Source: an uncultured Bacilli bacterium (GTDB lineage Bacteria > Bacillota_I > Bacilli_A > RF39 > UBA660). Taken from it: DNA of 9,864 nucleotides. The notes below the pieces were generated by a model that was not told the DNA's origin, made no database searches, and was given only the letters and a program-made list of their open reading frames with translations. The position numbers and the translations under genes were made by a program. Where the stretch lies: assembly GCA_947628635.1 (NCBI GenBank), contig CANRAX010000045.1, positions 1 through 9,864 on the forward strand. Direction: 5' to 3'. Shown piece by piece: positions 1 through 6,920 of the stretch. Positions within the stretch are counted from its first letter, which is position 1. Every line of letters begins with the position of its first letter.

Positions 1-2
1 CA

Positions 3-482
3 ACATTGATAAATAGTCAAGATGTAGTATATGATGATAAGACATCAGGATTAGGAGCAAATAATGTCCAAAATGCCATAGACAAGACATGTTCAAACAT
101 AGATACAAGATTATCTACAATAGAAGATAAATTATATACTGTCACTAGTATTAAAGGCAATGGTTCTGCACCAGGGACAGTAGATTATGCAGATACTGGA
201 GTTACAATTTCTATACCAGCTAAGTCATATTGTTCTATTACTGTTTCGACTTATTATAATTCCGCTTGCCCAAGAGGTATAGTTATGCATAGTGGAGGAG
301 ATTACAATGCTGAAAATTATGCTGGTATTGAAGTCCCATCGTGTTCTACCAGACTTAGTTTAACTTATACTAGTCATTATAATGAAAATGCTATAGATTT
401 ACATATTTATACTAAATTTTTTAATGCTGGAGGAGCTAATGCTTTGTCATATAGAGGTTTCTGTGCTACCAAATATAAATAA
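3..482 (+). CDS. Phage tail-fibre-like protein, C-terminal part (5' end outside window)
   Basis: The reading frame is open from the first bases, so the TTG at 6 is probably not the real start and the gene is cut by the window edge. About 159 residues are visible. The first block (YDDKTSGLGANNVQNAID) resembles a linker repeat I associate with tail-fibre and baseplate-type proteins of Firmicutes phages (consensus roughly Y-D-x-x-T-S-G-L-x-A-x-N-V-Q-x-A-I-D). A short coiled-coil-like stretch follows (IDTRLSTIEDKL). The last ~110 residues are rich in S, T, Y and G, with little charge and no membrane segment, like a beta-sandwich receptor-binding tip. By eye G+C is well above that of the other genes, consistent with phage origin. 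It ends in TAA and converges on the gmk operon. It could equally be a host surface protein built from a phage-type domain. The tail-like assignment is moderate and the ligand is unknown. Confidence 0.6.
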   Translation, partial: TLINSQDVVYDDKTSGLGANNVQNAIDKTCSNIDTRLSTIEDKLYTVTSIKGNGSAPGTVDYADTGVTISIPAKSYCSITVSTYYNSACPRGIVMHSGGDYNAENYAGIEVPSCSTRLSLTYTSHYNENAIDLHIYTKFFNAGGANALSYRGFCATKYK

Positions 483-532
483 TTTTTTAAAATTTTTCCA
501 CAATTTTTGTGAATTAAATATTTTAATAAAAT

Positions 533-566
533 AATAAAAAAAATGAGATTTCTCTCAATTTTTTTC
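533..566. terminator. Bidirectional intrinsic terminator
   Basis: TGAGA (544-548) pairs perfectly with TCTCA (553-557) around a 4-base loop. An A run lies on the left and a T run (559-565) on the right, so either strand reads as stem plus U tract. On the minus strand the loop is GAAA, a stable GNRA tetraloop, and the U tract is eight long. The stem contains the TGA stop of the 111-codon gene (555-557). It ends both the tail-like gene and the tmcAL operon. The 5-bp stem is short, though the flanking A and T runs can extend it past one bulged base. Confidence 0.7.
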
Positions 567-890
567 TTTTAATTTATCATAAATTTTATAAAGCTTTTGA
601 ACATTATTTTCTAAAAAGTAGTAGTGGAATATATAAGGTACAAATAAACATAACATTAACAAAAATAATACTAGTAAAAAGATATTTTCTAAAATTAAAA
701 ATCCTAATAAAAATAAACAACACAATATACCTGTAAAAAAAGTCACAATTAGATGTATCAATCTCTCATGTTGAAAAAAGCTAATTTTTACAAGTAATTC
801 TTGACATATTTCCTGCCTTCTTTCTGCATTTAAGTCCTTTTTTAAAGTTTTCTCAACTTCTGATAAATAAGTATTAAAATAATTTTTCAT
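555..890 (-). CDS. Small two-helix membrane protein of unknown function
   Basis: I do not recognise this 111-residue protein. Residues 1-37 are charged and probably helical (E, K and R rich). A conserved-looking amphipathic block FFQHERLIHLIVT (38-50) leads into two strongly hydrophobic segments, roughly 45-67 and 70-92. A lysine-rich cytoplasmic-type tail closes the protein. There is no signal peptide, cysteine motif or catalytic signature. The ATG at 888-890 lies one base after the gmk stop. A GGAG (plus 901-904) sits about 10 bases upstream, inside the gmk 3' end. It is the last gene of the tmcAL-gmk operon, and its stop codon lies in the terminator hairpin. The tight coupling suggests translation along with gmk, but gives no direct hint of function. 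Real gene: fairly sure. Role: unknown. Confidence 0.8.
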   Translation of the reverse strand: MKNYFNTYLSEVEKTLKKDLNAERRQEICQELLVKISFFQHERLIHLIVTFFTGILCCLFLLGFLILENIFLLVLFLLMLCLFVPYIFHYYFLENNVQKLYKIYDKLKEKN

Positions 891-891
891 T

Positions 892-1572
892 TTACATCTT
901 CTCCGCTAAACTAGTATTATCAAAATCTTCGTTCATTAATAATTCATGTATTTCTTCTTCTTTCGTATCAAGATATACTTCCTCAATTCTATCAACTCGA
1001 CATTTTTCTGCTTTAATTATAGCTTCCACTTTATTGATAGCTTCATCTAATTCATCATTTACGACAACGTAGTTATATTTTGTTACTTCATTAATTTCTT
1101 TATAGGCTGTATTGAAACGTTCAATAATTTTATCATTACTATCAGTATTACGTTTTTTTAATCTTTTTACAAGTGTTTTTAAAGAAGGTGGCATAATGAA
1201 AATAAAAATAGCTTCGGGAATTAATTTCTTTATATTAGAAGCACCTTCTATTTCAATTTCTAGAATAACATCAATTCCTTGTTCTAGTTTCTCTTTAAGA
1301 AAATTTTTAGGAGTTCCATAATAATTACCTACATAATTTGTATATTCTAAAAAGTAATCTTCTTTTATCAATTTTTCAAATTCTTCTTTGGAAACAAAAT
1401 TATATGTTACACCAGCTATATCATTTTCTCTCATTGGTCTAGAGGTTGTTGATATTGAAAGAATTCTTGTTTCATTGTCATTTTTTAGTAATCCTTGAAT
1501 GATACTACCTTTACCTCCACCGCTAGGGGAAGAAATAACTATAACTTGACCTGTTTTCTTTTGCTTAATCAT
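892..1572 (-). CDS. gmk: Guanylate kinase
   Basis: Cytoplasmic enzyme of purine nucleotide metabolism that phosphorylates GMP (and dGMP) to GDP with ATP. The 226-residue protein carries the P-loop SPSGGGKGS (15-23). It also has the complete guanylate kinase signature T-S-R-x2-R-x2-D-x2-G-x2-Y-x-F-V at 43-60, the GMP-binding NYYGTP (83-88), the DVILEIEIEGA segment (101-111), and the lid region PPSLKTLVKRLKKR (128-141). It is about 20 residues longer than the usual ~205, owing to an acidic tail after residue 200. The ATG at 1570-1572 overlaps the tmcAL stop by 8 bases (ATGATTAA). A strong AAAGGAGG (plus 1579-1586) lies 6 bases upstream within tmcAL, so the two genes are translationally coupled. 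Confidence 0.97.
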   Translation of the reverse strand: MIKQKKTGQVIVISSPSGGGKGSIIQGLLKNDNETRILSISTTSRPMRENDIAGVTYNFVSKEEFEKLIKEDYFLEYTNYVGNYYGTPKNFLKEKLEQGIDVILEIEIEGASNIKKLIPEAIFIFIMPPSLKTLVKRLKKRNTDSNDKIIERFNTAYKEINEVTKYNYVVVNDELDEAINKVEAIIKAEKCRVDRIEEVYLDTKEEEIHELLMNEDFDNTSLAEKM

Positions 1573-2707
1573 TAATATCCTCCTTTATAATTGGAAAAAT
1601 CTTTTCCTCATTTAATTTTTCATTACTAATAATATCATATATTTTTTGAATTTTAAGTTCTAATTCTAGCATTTTATCTTTTTCTCTTTTTAATTTACTT
1701 ATTAAAGGAATAGTCATATCTTTTTTTATAGCATTTAAATAATCTTTACCGTTTTTATTGAAACCTAATATTCTAATATATTTTATGCTTTGTAAATCTT
1801 TAGCCGTTTCTTTAGTAAAATTACAAAGAAGATGAAGAAGCATTCTTTTTATTTTGCTTTCAGTAATTCTTTTTTGCTTCAATTTAGTAACTAATTCTTC
1901 ATATGAATTACAGTTTTTAATTTCTTTTTCAAGTTTTTTAGCTAGACCTTCATCAATAGTTTGATATTCTAATAAATTATTATCAGTTAAAATTTTATAT
2001 TTTAAAAAGATAAAATAATCATCTATAAAATGTAAGTCAGTTAAATATTTTAAAACAAAATCTGGAACTTGTTGCTTAATATTTATTTTATTAAACAAAG
2101 CATTTCTAATTGCTGTTGCTGATGAGATACTTTCTAAATTTAGGCTATGATAAGAAGTTGTTCTTTTGATACAATCATACTTAATTTTATAGTTATTTTT
2201 AATTATAGTTTTTATATAACTTATTCCAAGCAAGTCATTGGGAGCAGATATTTCTTTTTTAGTTAAATCTTTTAATGCTAATGACAAAGAAGTAGGGTAA
2301 TTATTACCTAATTTACAGTAAACTTTAACTAAGTTGTCAAACTCTTTGTTTTGTATTTGACACTTGGCAATACTTTCTAAATCTTCAATATTGTTGCATT
2401 CACTACCAAAAATAATTTTTTCCACACCTAAATGTTCTAAAATAGTGATTGCGCCATAACTAAAGTAATCAGCACTTTGAGTTGCAAAGACAAAGGGAAG
2501 CTCAACAATTAAGTCAACTCCAGCTTCAAGTGCAATTTTTACTTTTTTATCTTTACTAATAATACTTGCTTCTCCACGTTGAGTAAAAGCTCCACTTAAT
2601 ACTAAAACTATTGTGTAATTCGGATAAGCGTTTTTTATTTGGTTTAAATGATACAAGTGGCCATTATGAAAAGGATTATATTCTGCAATAATACCGATAG
2701 CTTTTAT
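1565..2707 (-). CDS. tmcAL: tRNA(Met) cytidine acetate ligase (TmcAL / YlbM), predicted AUA start
   Basis: TmcAL uses acetate and ATP to form N4-acetylcytidine at the wobble base of elongator tRNA-Met, which keeps it from misreading AUA. Visible motifs, numbered from the proposed start, are the nucleotidyltransferase block IIAEYNPFHNGH (6-17), GAFTQRGE (39-46), VELPFVFATQSAD (68-80), PNDLLGISY (156-164), KRTTSYHS (181-188) and SSATAIR (195-201). The product is 380 residues, normal for the family. The frame stays open to an ATG at 2741-2743, which would give 392 residues. That ATG has no SD, lies between the -35 and -10 of a good promoter, and would add a lysine-rich leader before the usual family N-terminus. 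GAAAGGGGG (2715-2723) sits 7 bases before ATA (2705-2707), exactly where the family has its initiator Met (M-K-A-x-G-I-I-x-E-Y-N-P-F). Function is near certain. The AUA start is likely but unproven. Confidence 0.92.
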   Translation of the reverse strand: MKAIGIIAEYNPFHNGHLYHLNQIKNAYPNYTIVLVLSGAFTQRGEASIISKDKKVKIALEAGVDLIVELPFVFATQSADYFSYGAITILEHLGVEKIIFGSECNNIEDLESIAKCQIQNKEFDNLVKVYCKLGNNYPTSLSLALKDLTKKEISAPNDLLGISYIKTIIKNNYKIKYDCIKRTTSYHSLNLESISSATAIRNALFNKINIKQQVPDFVLKYLTDLHFIDDYFIFLKYKILTDNNLLEYQTIDEGLAKKLEKEIKNCNSYEELVTKLKQKRITESKIKRMLLHLLCNFTKETAKDLQSIKYIRILGFNKNGKDYLNAIKKDMTIPLISKLKREKDKMLELELKIQKIYDIISNEKLNEEKIFPIIKEDIND

Positions 2708-2714
2708 AAAAAGG

Positions 2715-2723
2715 CCCCCTTTC
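2715..2723 (-). promoter_or_regulatory. Ribosome binding site that sets the tmcAL start
   Basis: The minus strand reads GAAAGGGGG, an AAGGAGG-like site with one A-to-G change that still pairs with CCUCC through a G-U wobble. It is followed by 7 bases and then ATA. The only nearby canonical start codon in frame, ATG at 2743, lies upstream of this site and cannot use it. Confidence 0.75.
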
Positions 2724-2733
2724 TTTTTTTTGT

Positions 2734-2762
2734 ATTTTACCATAAAGTTTTGTCTGTTTCAA
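2734..2762 (-). promoter_or_regulatory. Sigma-A promoter of the tmcAL-gmk operon
   Basis: On the minus strand, TTGAAA (2762-2757, 5/6 to TTGACA) is followed by exactly 17 bases and TAAAAT (2739-2734, 5/6 to TATAAT). A TG-n extension (2742-2740) precedes the -10. Transcription would start near 2727, giving a leader of about 20 bases to the proposed AUA codon. The ATG at 2741-2743 falls within the promoter, upstream of the expected transcript start. Confidence 0.78.
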
Positions 2763-2846
2763 TTGTCTAAGAAGAGGAAAATGTCTAATAAAGTATTATT
2801 TGAAAGTAAAATGAATAGAATTAAATGTAAAGTAGAGAAGAGTAAG

Positions 2847-2876
2847 TTTAAAAATAAATTAATTATATGTTATAAT
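2847..2876 (+). promoter_or_regulatory. Extended -10 promoter of the murG operon
   Basis: A perfect TATAAT (2871-2876) is preceded by TG-n (2868-2870), an extended -10. A weak -35, TTTAAA (2847-2852, 4/6), lies 18 bases upstream. The expected start near 2883 leaves a leader of only about 16 bases to the GTG at 2899, just enough for the SD AAGGTG (2887-2892). Confidence 0.72.
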
Positions 2877-2877
2877 T
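2861..2877. repeat. 7-bp inverted repeat centred on the murG -10 element
   Basis: AATTATA (2861-2867), TGT, TATAATT (2871-2877) is a perfect dyad. It places a second TATAAT on the minus strand (2867-2862). I see no minus-strand -35 or TG extension for it, so divergent transcription is possible but weaker. It could also be an operator or simply AT-rich symmetry. Confidence 0.45.
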
Positions 2878-2898
2878 AGATAACCGAAGGTGATTTTT

Positions 2899-3975
2899 GT
2901 GAGAGCTATAATCGTTGCTGGGGGTACAGGTGGTCATATATATCCAGCTGTTGCTATTATCAATAAAATTAAAGATAAAGAACCTAATAGTGAAATTTTA
3001 TATATAGGAACAACAGATCGTATGGAAAAGGATATTATTCCTAAAATGGGTATAAAATTTGTAGGTATTGAAATGACAGGGTTAAATCGAAAAAATATCT
3101 TTTCTAATATAACTGTTTTGAAAAAATATAGAAAGGCTTTGAAAGAAGCTAAAAAAATAATTGAAGATTTTAAACCAGATGTGGTTATTGGAGCAGGAGG
3201 TTACATTACAGCCCCAGTTTTATATGCCTCTAAAAAATTAAAATATCCTATTTTAATTCATGAACAAAATTCTATTCCTGGTGTTTCAAATAAGTTTATT
3301 GCCTCTTTTGCTGATAGAATTTGTGTTTCACTTCCTAATAGCGTTAATTATTTTCCAAAAAATAAAACAATTTATACAGGTAATCCACGAAGTGAAGAAA
3401 TTATTTATAAAAAGATTTTTTTTAAAACAGAATTAGGCTTTAAAGAAGATAAAAAATTAGTTGTTTTTGTAATGGGCTCATTAGGATCTTTGACTATGAC
3501 TGAAAAATTAAAAGAATTAATTCCAGCTTTTAAAGATAAAAATTATCAAGTGCTTGTTATTACTGGCAATAATTATTATGAAAGTTATAAAGATGTAGAA
3601 ATTCCTGAAAATGTAAAAATAGTACCTTTTTTAGATAATTTAATTAATCTTTTAAAAGATACGGATTTACTTGTTTCCAGAGCTGGAGCTTCAACAATTG
3701 CTGAAATTACAGCTATTGGTTTACCAGCTATTTTAGTACCATCTCCTTATGTTACTAATAATCATCAATATAAAAATGCCAAAGATTTAGAAGATCAAGG
3801 AGCTTGCTGTATAGTAACGGAAGAAGAATTTTCTAAAGAAAAATTATTAGAAGTAATAGATAATCTCTTTTGTAATGAGGAAATTTATAGTAAAATGAAA
3901 GAAAGTAGTAAGAAGTTAGGAATTAATGATTCGGCAACAAGAATATATAATGAAATAAGAAAGATAATTAGGTGA
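2899..3975 (+). CDS. murG: UDP-GlcNAc:lipid I N-acetylglucosaminyltransferase (MurG)
   Basis: Transfers GlcNAc from UDP-GlcNAc to lipid I on the inner membrane face, forming lipid II. Two GT-B Rossmann domains are evident. The N-terminal glycine loop AGGTGGHIYPA is at 7-17, GAGGYITAP at 98-106, HEQNSIPGVSN at 121-131, and the UDP-GlcNAc site SRAGASTIAEITAIGLP at 260-276, followed by NNHQYKNA (287-294). The third glycine loop reads MGSLGSLT (192-199) where many relatives have GGSxGA. Length is 358 residues, normal. I chose GTG 2899 over the in-frame GTG 2890. SD AAGGTG (2887-2892) is 6 bases upstream of 2899, family members begin M-R-x-I-I-V-A-G-G, and the predicted transcript starts near 2883. 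It is the first gene of the wall operon, 5 bases before murB. Confidence 0.97.
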   Translation: MRAIIVAGGTGGHIYPAVAIINKIKDKEPNSEILYIGTTDRMEKDIIPKMGIKFVGIEMTGLNRKNIFSNITVLKKYRKALKEAKKIIEDFKPDVVIGAGGYITAPVLYASKKLKYPILIHEQNSIPGVSNKFIASFADRICVSLPNSVNYFPKNKTIYTGNPRSEEIIYKKIFFKTELGFKEDKKLVVFVMGSLGSLTMTEKLKELIPAFKDKNYQVLVITGNNYYESYKDVEIPENVKIVPFLDNLINLLKDTDLLVSRAGASTIAEITAIGLPAILVPSPYVTNNHQYKNAKDLEDQGACCIVTEEEFSKEKLLEVIDNLFCNEEIYSKMKESSKKLGINDSATRIYNEIRKIIR

Positions 3976-3980
3976 GGTTA

Positions 3981-4889
3981 ATGGATAATTTAATTGAAAA
4001 AATTACCACCTTAAATTTAGGCAAAGTTGAGGAAAATGTACTTTTAAGTAAATATACTACCTATAAAGTAGGTGGTAAGGCACGAGCAATTGTTTATCCC
4101 AAAAATATTTCTTCATTAACAAGACTTATAAAATTGCTTAAAAGTGAGGAAGTAACTTATAAGGTTATTGGCAATGGTTCCAATTTGCTTTTTAGTGAAA
4201 AAAAATATGATGGAATAATTATCAAACTGTCAGAATTTGATGAAATAAAGTTTTTGAATGGTAACAAAATTCGTGTTGGGGCTGGTTATCCATTAATGAA
4301 GCTAAGTTCATTAGCGGCAAAAAAGGGATTGACTGGTTTAGAATTTGCTTCAGGTATTCCTGGTAGTGTTGGTGGCAGTGTATTTATGAATGCCGGTGCT
4401 TATAAAAGTGATATGGGCTACATTGTAAAAGAAGTCAAAGTTTTAACTCCAGATTTAAAAGTTATTACTTTAGAAAATAAGGAAATGAATTTTCACTATC
4501 GAAGTTCCTTTTTACAAAAACATCCTAATTTTATTTGTCTAGAAGTTGTTATTAAATTAGAAAAAGGAAATAAACAAGCTATTGAAGAAGTTATTAAAGA
4601 AAGACGTAAAAGACGAATGGAGTCTCAACCATTGGAATATCCTTCAGCTGGAAGTGTTTTTCGTAATCCAACAGGAATGTTTGCTGGTGAAATGATTGAA
4701 AATTTAGGATTAAAAGGCAAAAAAATTGGTGGAGCAATGGTAAGCAAAAAACATGCCAATTTTATCATAAACTATAAAAAAGCAACTAGTAATGATATAA
4801 AAAAATTAATAGATTTAGTTCATGATGAAGTTTTAGAAAAATATAAAGTAGATTTAAAAATAGAGCAAGAATTTGTAAATTGGGAGTAG
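3981..4889 (+). CDS. murB: UDP-N-acetylenolpyruvoylglucosamine reductase (MurB)
   Basis: Cytoplasmic FAD/NADPH enzyme that reduces enolpyruvyl-UDP-GlcNAc to UDP-MurNAc. The FAD-binding domain shows YTTYKVGGKA (25-34), VIGNGSNLLF (62-71) and the ASGIPGSVGGSVFMNAGAY stretch (123-141). Later come YRSSF (173-177), the proton-donor serine region PSAGSVFRNP (221-230, Ser225), AGEMIENLGLKG (235-246), and the C-terminal catalytic-type Glu in EQEF (295-298). The 302-residue length and lack of an extra insertion fit the short Gram-positive (type II) form. ATG 3981 is preferred over the in-frame GTG 3972, which overlaps the murG stop. AGGTG (3970-3974) lies 6 bases before the ATG. Only 5 bases separate it from murG. 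Confidence 0.97.
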   Translation: MDNLIEKITTLNLGKVEENVLLSKYTTYKVGGKARAIVYPKNISSLTRLIKLLKSEEVTYKVIGNGSNLLFSEKKYDGIIIKLSEFDEIKFLNGNKIRVGAGYPLMKLSSLAAKKGLTGLEFASGIPGSVGGSVFMNAGAYKSDMGYIVKEVKVLTPDLKVITLENKEMNFHYRSSFLQKHPNFICLEVVIKLEKGNKQAIEEVIKERRKRRMESQPLEYPSAGSVFRNPTGMFAGEMIENLGLKGKKIGGAMVSKKHANFIINYKKATSNDIKKLIDLVHDEVLEKYKVDLKIEQEFVNWE

Positions 4890-4892
4890 AAA

Positions 4893-5582
4893 ATGGCCAA
4901 AAAAATAGTCAAAAAAAGAAAACTAAAAATATTTAATTTTTTAATAGTTCTTTTAGTTTTATTGGGACTATTTTTTGGCGTTAAATTTTTATTAAGTGTT
5001 CCTCTAAAAAATATTGTTATTGAAAAGACAACTTATTTAAATGATGATTATATAATTGATTTAGCTAACATTAAAGATTATCCAAGTTATTTTAGTATTA
5101 ATGGTTTTAAAATAAAAAAAGAACTTGAAGCTTCTCCATATATTAATTCTGTTAAAATAAAAAGAAGTTTTTTTAATGTTTTAACTATTGAAGTAAATGA
5201 AGCTAGACCAATTTTTTATGATGGTTCTTCACAAAAAATAGTTTTAAGTAATAAAGAAAAAGTTGAAAATAATAATTTAGTTTCAGCTTTTCGAGTACCT
5301 AGATTATTAAATTATGTACCTGATAATAAGTATAACAAATTTGTTAAAGGAATGAAGTTAATTGAAAAGGACATTCTAGGAAAAATTTCTGACATAGAAT
5401 ATCAGCCTAATGATTTAGATAAAGATAGATTTTTACTTTATATGGATGACGGTAATATGGTTTATTTGACATTAACAAAATTTAAGATGATAAATTATTA
5501 TAATAAAGTATTAAGTCAGATTGAAAATCATAAAGGTATTCTATACTTAGATAATGGAAATCATTTTCAAATAAAGGAGTAG
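4893..5582 (+). CDS. divIB: Cell division protein DivIB/FtsQ
   Basis: Bitopic divisome protein that scaffolds FtsL, DivIC and the septal synthase on the outer face of the membrane. Residues 1-11 are strongly basic and a single membrane helix spans about 12-34. An FtsQ-type POTRA domain (about 37-105) follows, with the typical SPYINSVKIKR and VNEARPIFYDG segments. The beta domain runs from about 107 to the end, closing with GILYLDNGNHF (215-225). At 229 residues it is on the short side for Firmicutes DivIB, with a very brief cytoplasmic tail. GGGAG (4882-4886) lies 6 bases before ATG 4893. The gene starts 3 bases after the murB stop. murG-murB-divIB is a common Firmicutes dcw order; ftsA and ftsZ do not follow here. 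Confidence 0.93.
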   Translation: MAKKIVKKRKLKIFNFLIVLLVLLGLFFGVKFLLSVPLKNIVIEKTTYLNDDYIIDLANIKDYPSYFSINGFKIKKELEASPYINSVKIKRSFFNVLTIEVNEARPIFYDGSSQKIVLSNKEKVENNNLVSAFRVPRLLNYVPDNKYNKFVKGMKLIEKDILGKISDIEYQPNDLDKDRFLLYMDDGNMVYLTLTKFKMINYYNKVLSQIENHKGILYLDNGNHFQIKE

Positions 5583-5590
5583 ATATAATG
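5573..5590 (+). repeat. Duplicated translation-start block, unit A (before copy 1)
   Basis: AAAGGAGTAGATATAATG here and the block at 8291-8308 match at 16 of 18 positions. The match includes the seven bases TAGATAT between the SD and start codon, which ribosome binding alone would not conserve. In this unit the TAG is the divIB stop codon. Confidence 0.6.
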
Positions 5591-6919
5591 AAAAAGATAT
5601 TAAATATTATAAAAAAATACTACCCATATTTAATTCTTTTTCTTTTTTTTCTTTTTAAAACACTTTTTGAAGTTTTATATGAAGATGAAATCTGGAATTA
5701 TGGTTTTGCCTATAATATTTTTAAAGGTCTTATTCCTTATCGAGATTTTAATATGGTAATACCTCCACTTTATCCATTTATAATGAGTATTTTTTTCTTT
5801 TTATTTAGTCCTAATTTATTAACTATGTATATTATTAATGCTTTAATGATTACCCATATGTGTTATTTAATTAAAAAATTAGTTAAAAGTAATGCTATTG
5901 TAGTTATTTTCCTTTTAAGTTATCTTTTTCCTTTATTTCCAAGTTATAATTTATTTTTGCTTTATCTTTTTGTTTTACTCTTATATTTTGAAAAAGAAAA
6001 GTTTAATGATTATTTAATAGGTCTTTTAATAGGTTTTATTATTTTAACAAAGCATACAGTAGGAGCTTTTTTCCTTATAGCGAGTATATTAGTTGCTTCT
6101 AAGCATAAGAAAAAGTTAGTCAAAAGACTTGAGGCTTGCTTTTTAGTTTTACTTATCTTTTTTATTTATCTAATATGTAGTAGAAGTTTATATAATTTTT
6201 TAGATTTATGCCTATTTGGTTTATTTGATTTTTCTAAGAATAATGCTAGAATTTTTAATTTCTTATTTTATTTTAGCATTGCTCTTTTAATAATTCTTCT
6301 TAGATTAATAAAAAAACATCCTGGCGATTATAATTATCTATATTTATTAGCTTTTATGAGTAACATTATACCTCTTTTTGATATGTATCATATTTCTTTA
6401 CTTTTGATTGGTATTTTTATAGTTTTATTTATAAAGAAAGATATTGATTTTAAAATTAATACTAAATTAGTGGGAATTTTTTGTATGATAGCGTTAAATT
6501 TTTTATCAATAAAAAGTAGAATTTTTTCTAATTTTGAATATCCAAATAGAATTCGTAATTTTGAATATCGTTATTTATCTCCTAAAATGATTGATAATAT
6601 AGAGGCAATTAATAAGAAAAAAAATCAATATAAAGATAAAAAAGTAATATTTATAAGTAGTGAAGGTTATTTATATAAGTTAATCAATGATGAAAAAATC
6701 ACTAAATTAGATTTGCTTAATATGGGCAATTATGGATATAATGGTAGTGAAAAATTATTGAATGATATTAAAAAGTTAAATAATAGTATCTTTTTTGTTG
6801 ATAAGAGTGAACTAGGAGAAGGTCATCAAACAGATCAACAACTACTTAAGTATATTTTAAAAAATGGTCGAAAAATTGATAAGGTTGCTTATTATGATAT
6901 TTATACCTTAGGAGGTTAA
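5588..6919 (+). CDS. GT-C glycosyltransferase-like membrane protein, copy 1 (DE type)
   Basis: A 443-residue polytopic protein. It has a basic N-terminus, about nine or ten hydrophobic segments to residue ~310, then a hydrophilic domain probably outside the cell. Features match GT-C enzymes that use polyprenyl-phosphate sugars. Loop 1 after the first helix carries DEIWNYGFA (33-41), with D33-E34 in the position of the GT-C catalytic acid, then GLIPYRDFN (47-55). Further landmarks are TKHTVG (154-159), GLFDF (211-215), PLFDMYH (262-268, an intramembrane D-x-x-H) and LLNMGNYGYNG (376-386). The gene begins 5 bases after divIB, with AAAGGAG (5573-5579) 8 bases before the ATG, so it belongs to the wall operon. 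It is paralogous to the next three genes. Family assignment rests on architecture and motifs; donor and acceptor are unknown. A non-enzymatic membrane role cannot be excluded. Confidence 0.8.
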   Translation: MKKILNIIKKYYPYLILFLFFLFKTLFEVLYEDEIWNYGFAYNIFKGLIPYRDFNMVIPPLYPFIMSIFFFLFSPNLLTMYIINALMITHMCYLIKKLVKSNAIVVIFLLSYLFPLFPSYNLFLLYLFVLLLYFEKEKFNDYLIGLLIGFIILTKHTVGAFFLIASILVASKHKKKLVKRLEACFLVLLIFFIYLICSRSLYNFLDLCLFGLFDFSKNNARIFNFLFYFSIALLIILLRLIKKHPGDYNYLYLLAFMSNIIPLFDMYHISLLLIGIFIVLFIKKDIDFKINTKLVGIFCMIALNFLSIKSRIFSNFEYPNRIRNFEYRYLSPKMIDNIEAINKKKNQYKDKKVIFISSEGYLYKLINDEKITKLDLLNMGNYGYNGSEKLLNDIKKLNNSIFFVDKSELGEGHQTDQQLLKYILKNGRKIDKVAYYDIYTLGG

Positions 6920-6920
6920 A

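Noticed and set aside
499..511. CACAA-TTT-TTGTG inverted repeat after the tail-like gene
   Set aside because: A 5-bp stem with a 3-base loop and no T tract after it. The hairpin at 544-557 is a better terminator.
1112..1321. Plus-strand 69-codon open frame
   Set aside because: It lies wholly inside gmk on the opposite strand, has no family resemblance, and is a shadow of the real gene.
2708..2743. ATG at 2743 as the tmcAL start
   Set aside because: It gives a slightly longer frame, but there is no SD before it, it lies within the promoter, and it adds 12 residues absent from the family N-terminus. Kept only as the alternative.
2751..2787. Three TGTCT copies (2751, 2764, 2782) between tmcAL and murG
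   Set aside because: Spacings are irregular (13 and 18) and the unit is 5 bases. One copy falls in the tmcAL promoter spacer. Not enough for an operator call.
2781..2879. Plus-strand 32-codon frame (starts MSNKVLFESK, lysine-rich) with AAGAGG just upstream
   Set aside because: The SD spacing is only 3 bases, no upstream promoter is visible, and the frame runs through the murG promoter to a TAG just after the -10. AT-rich chance is likelier than a leader peptide, though conservation would revive it.
3961..3983. TGA read as tryptophan (Mollicutes code)
   Set aside because: TGA ends murG 5 bases before murB and ends the 111-codon gene within a terminator, while TGG is used for Trp. Standard bacterial code fits.
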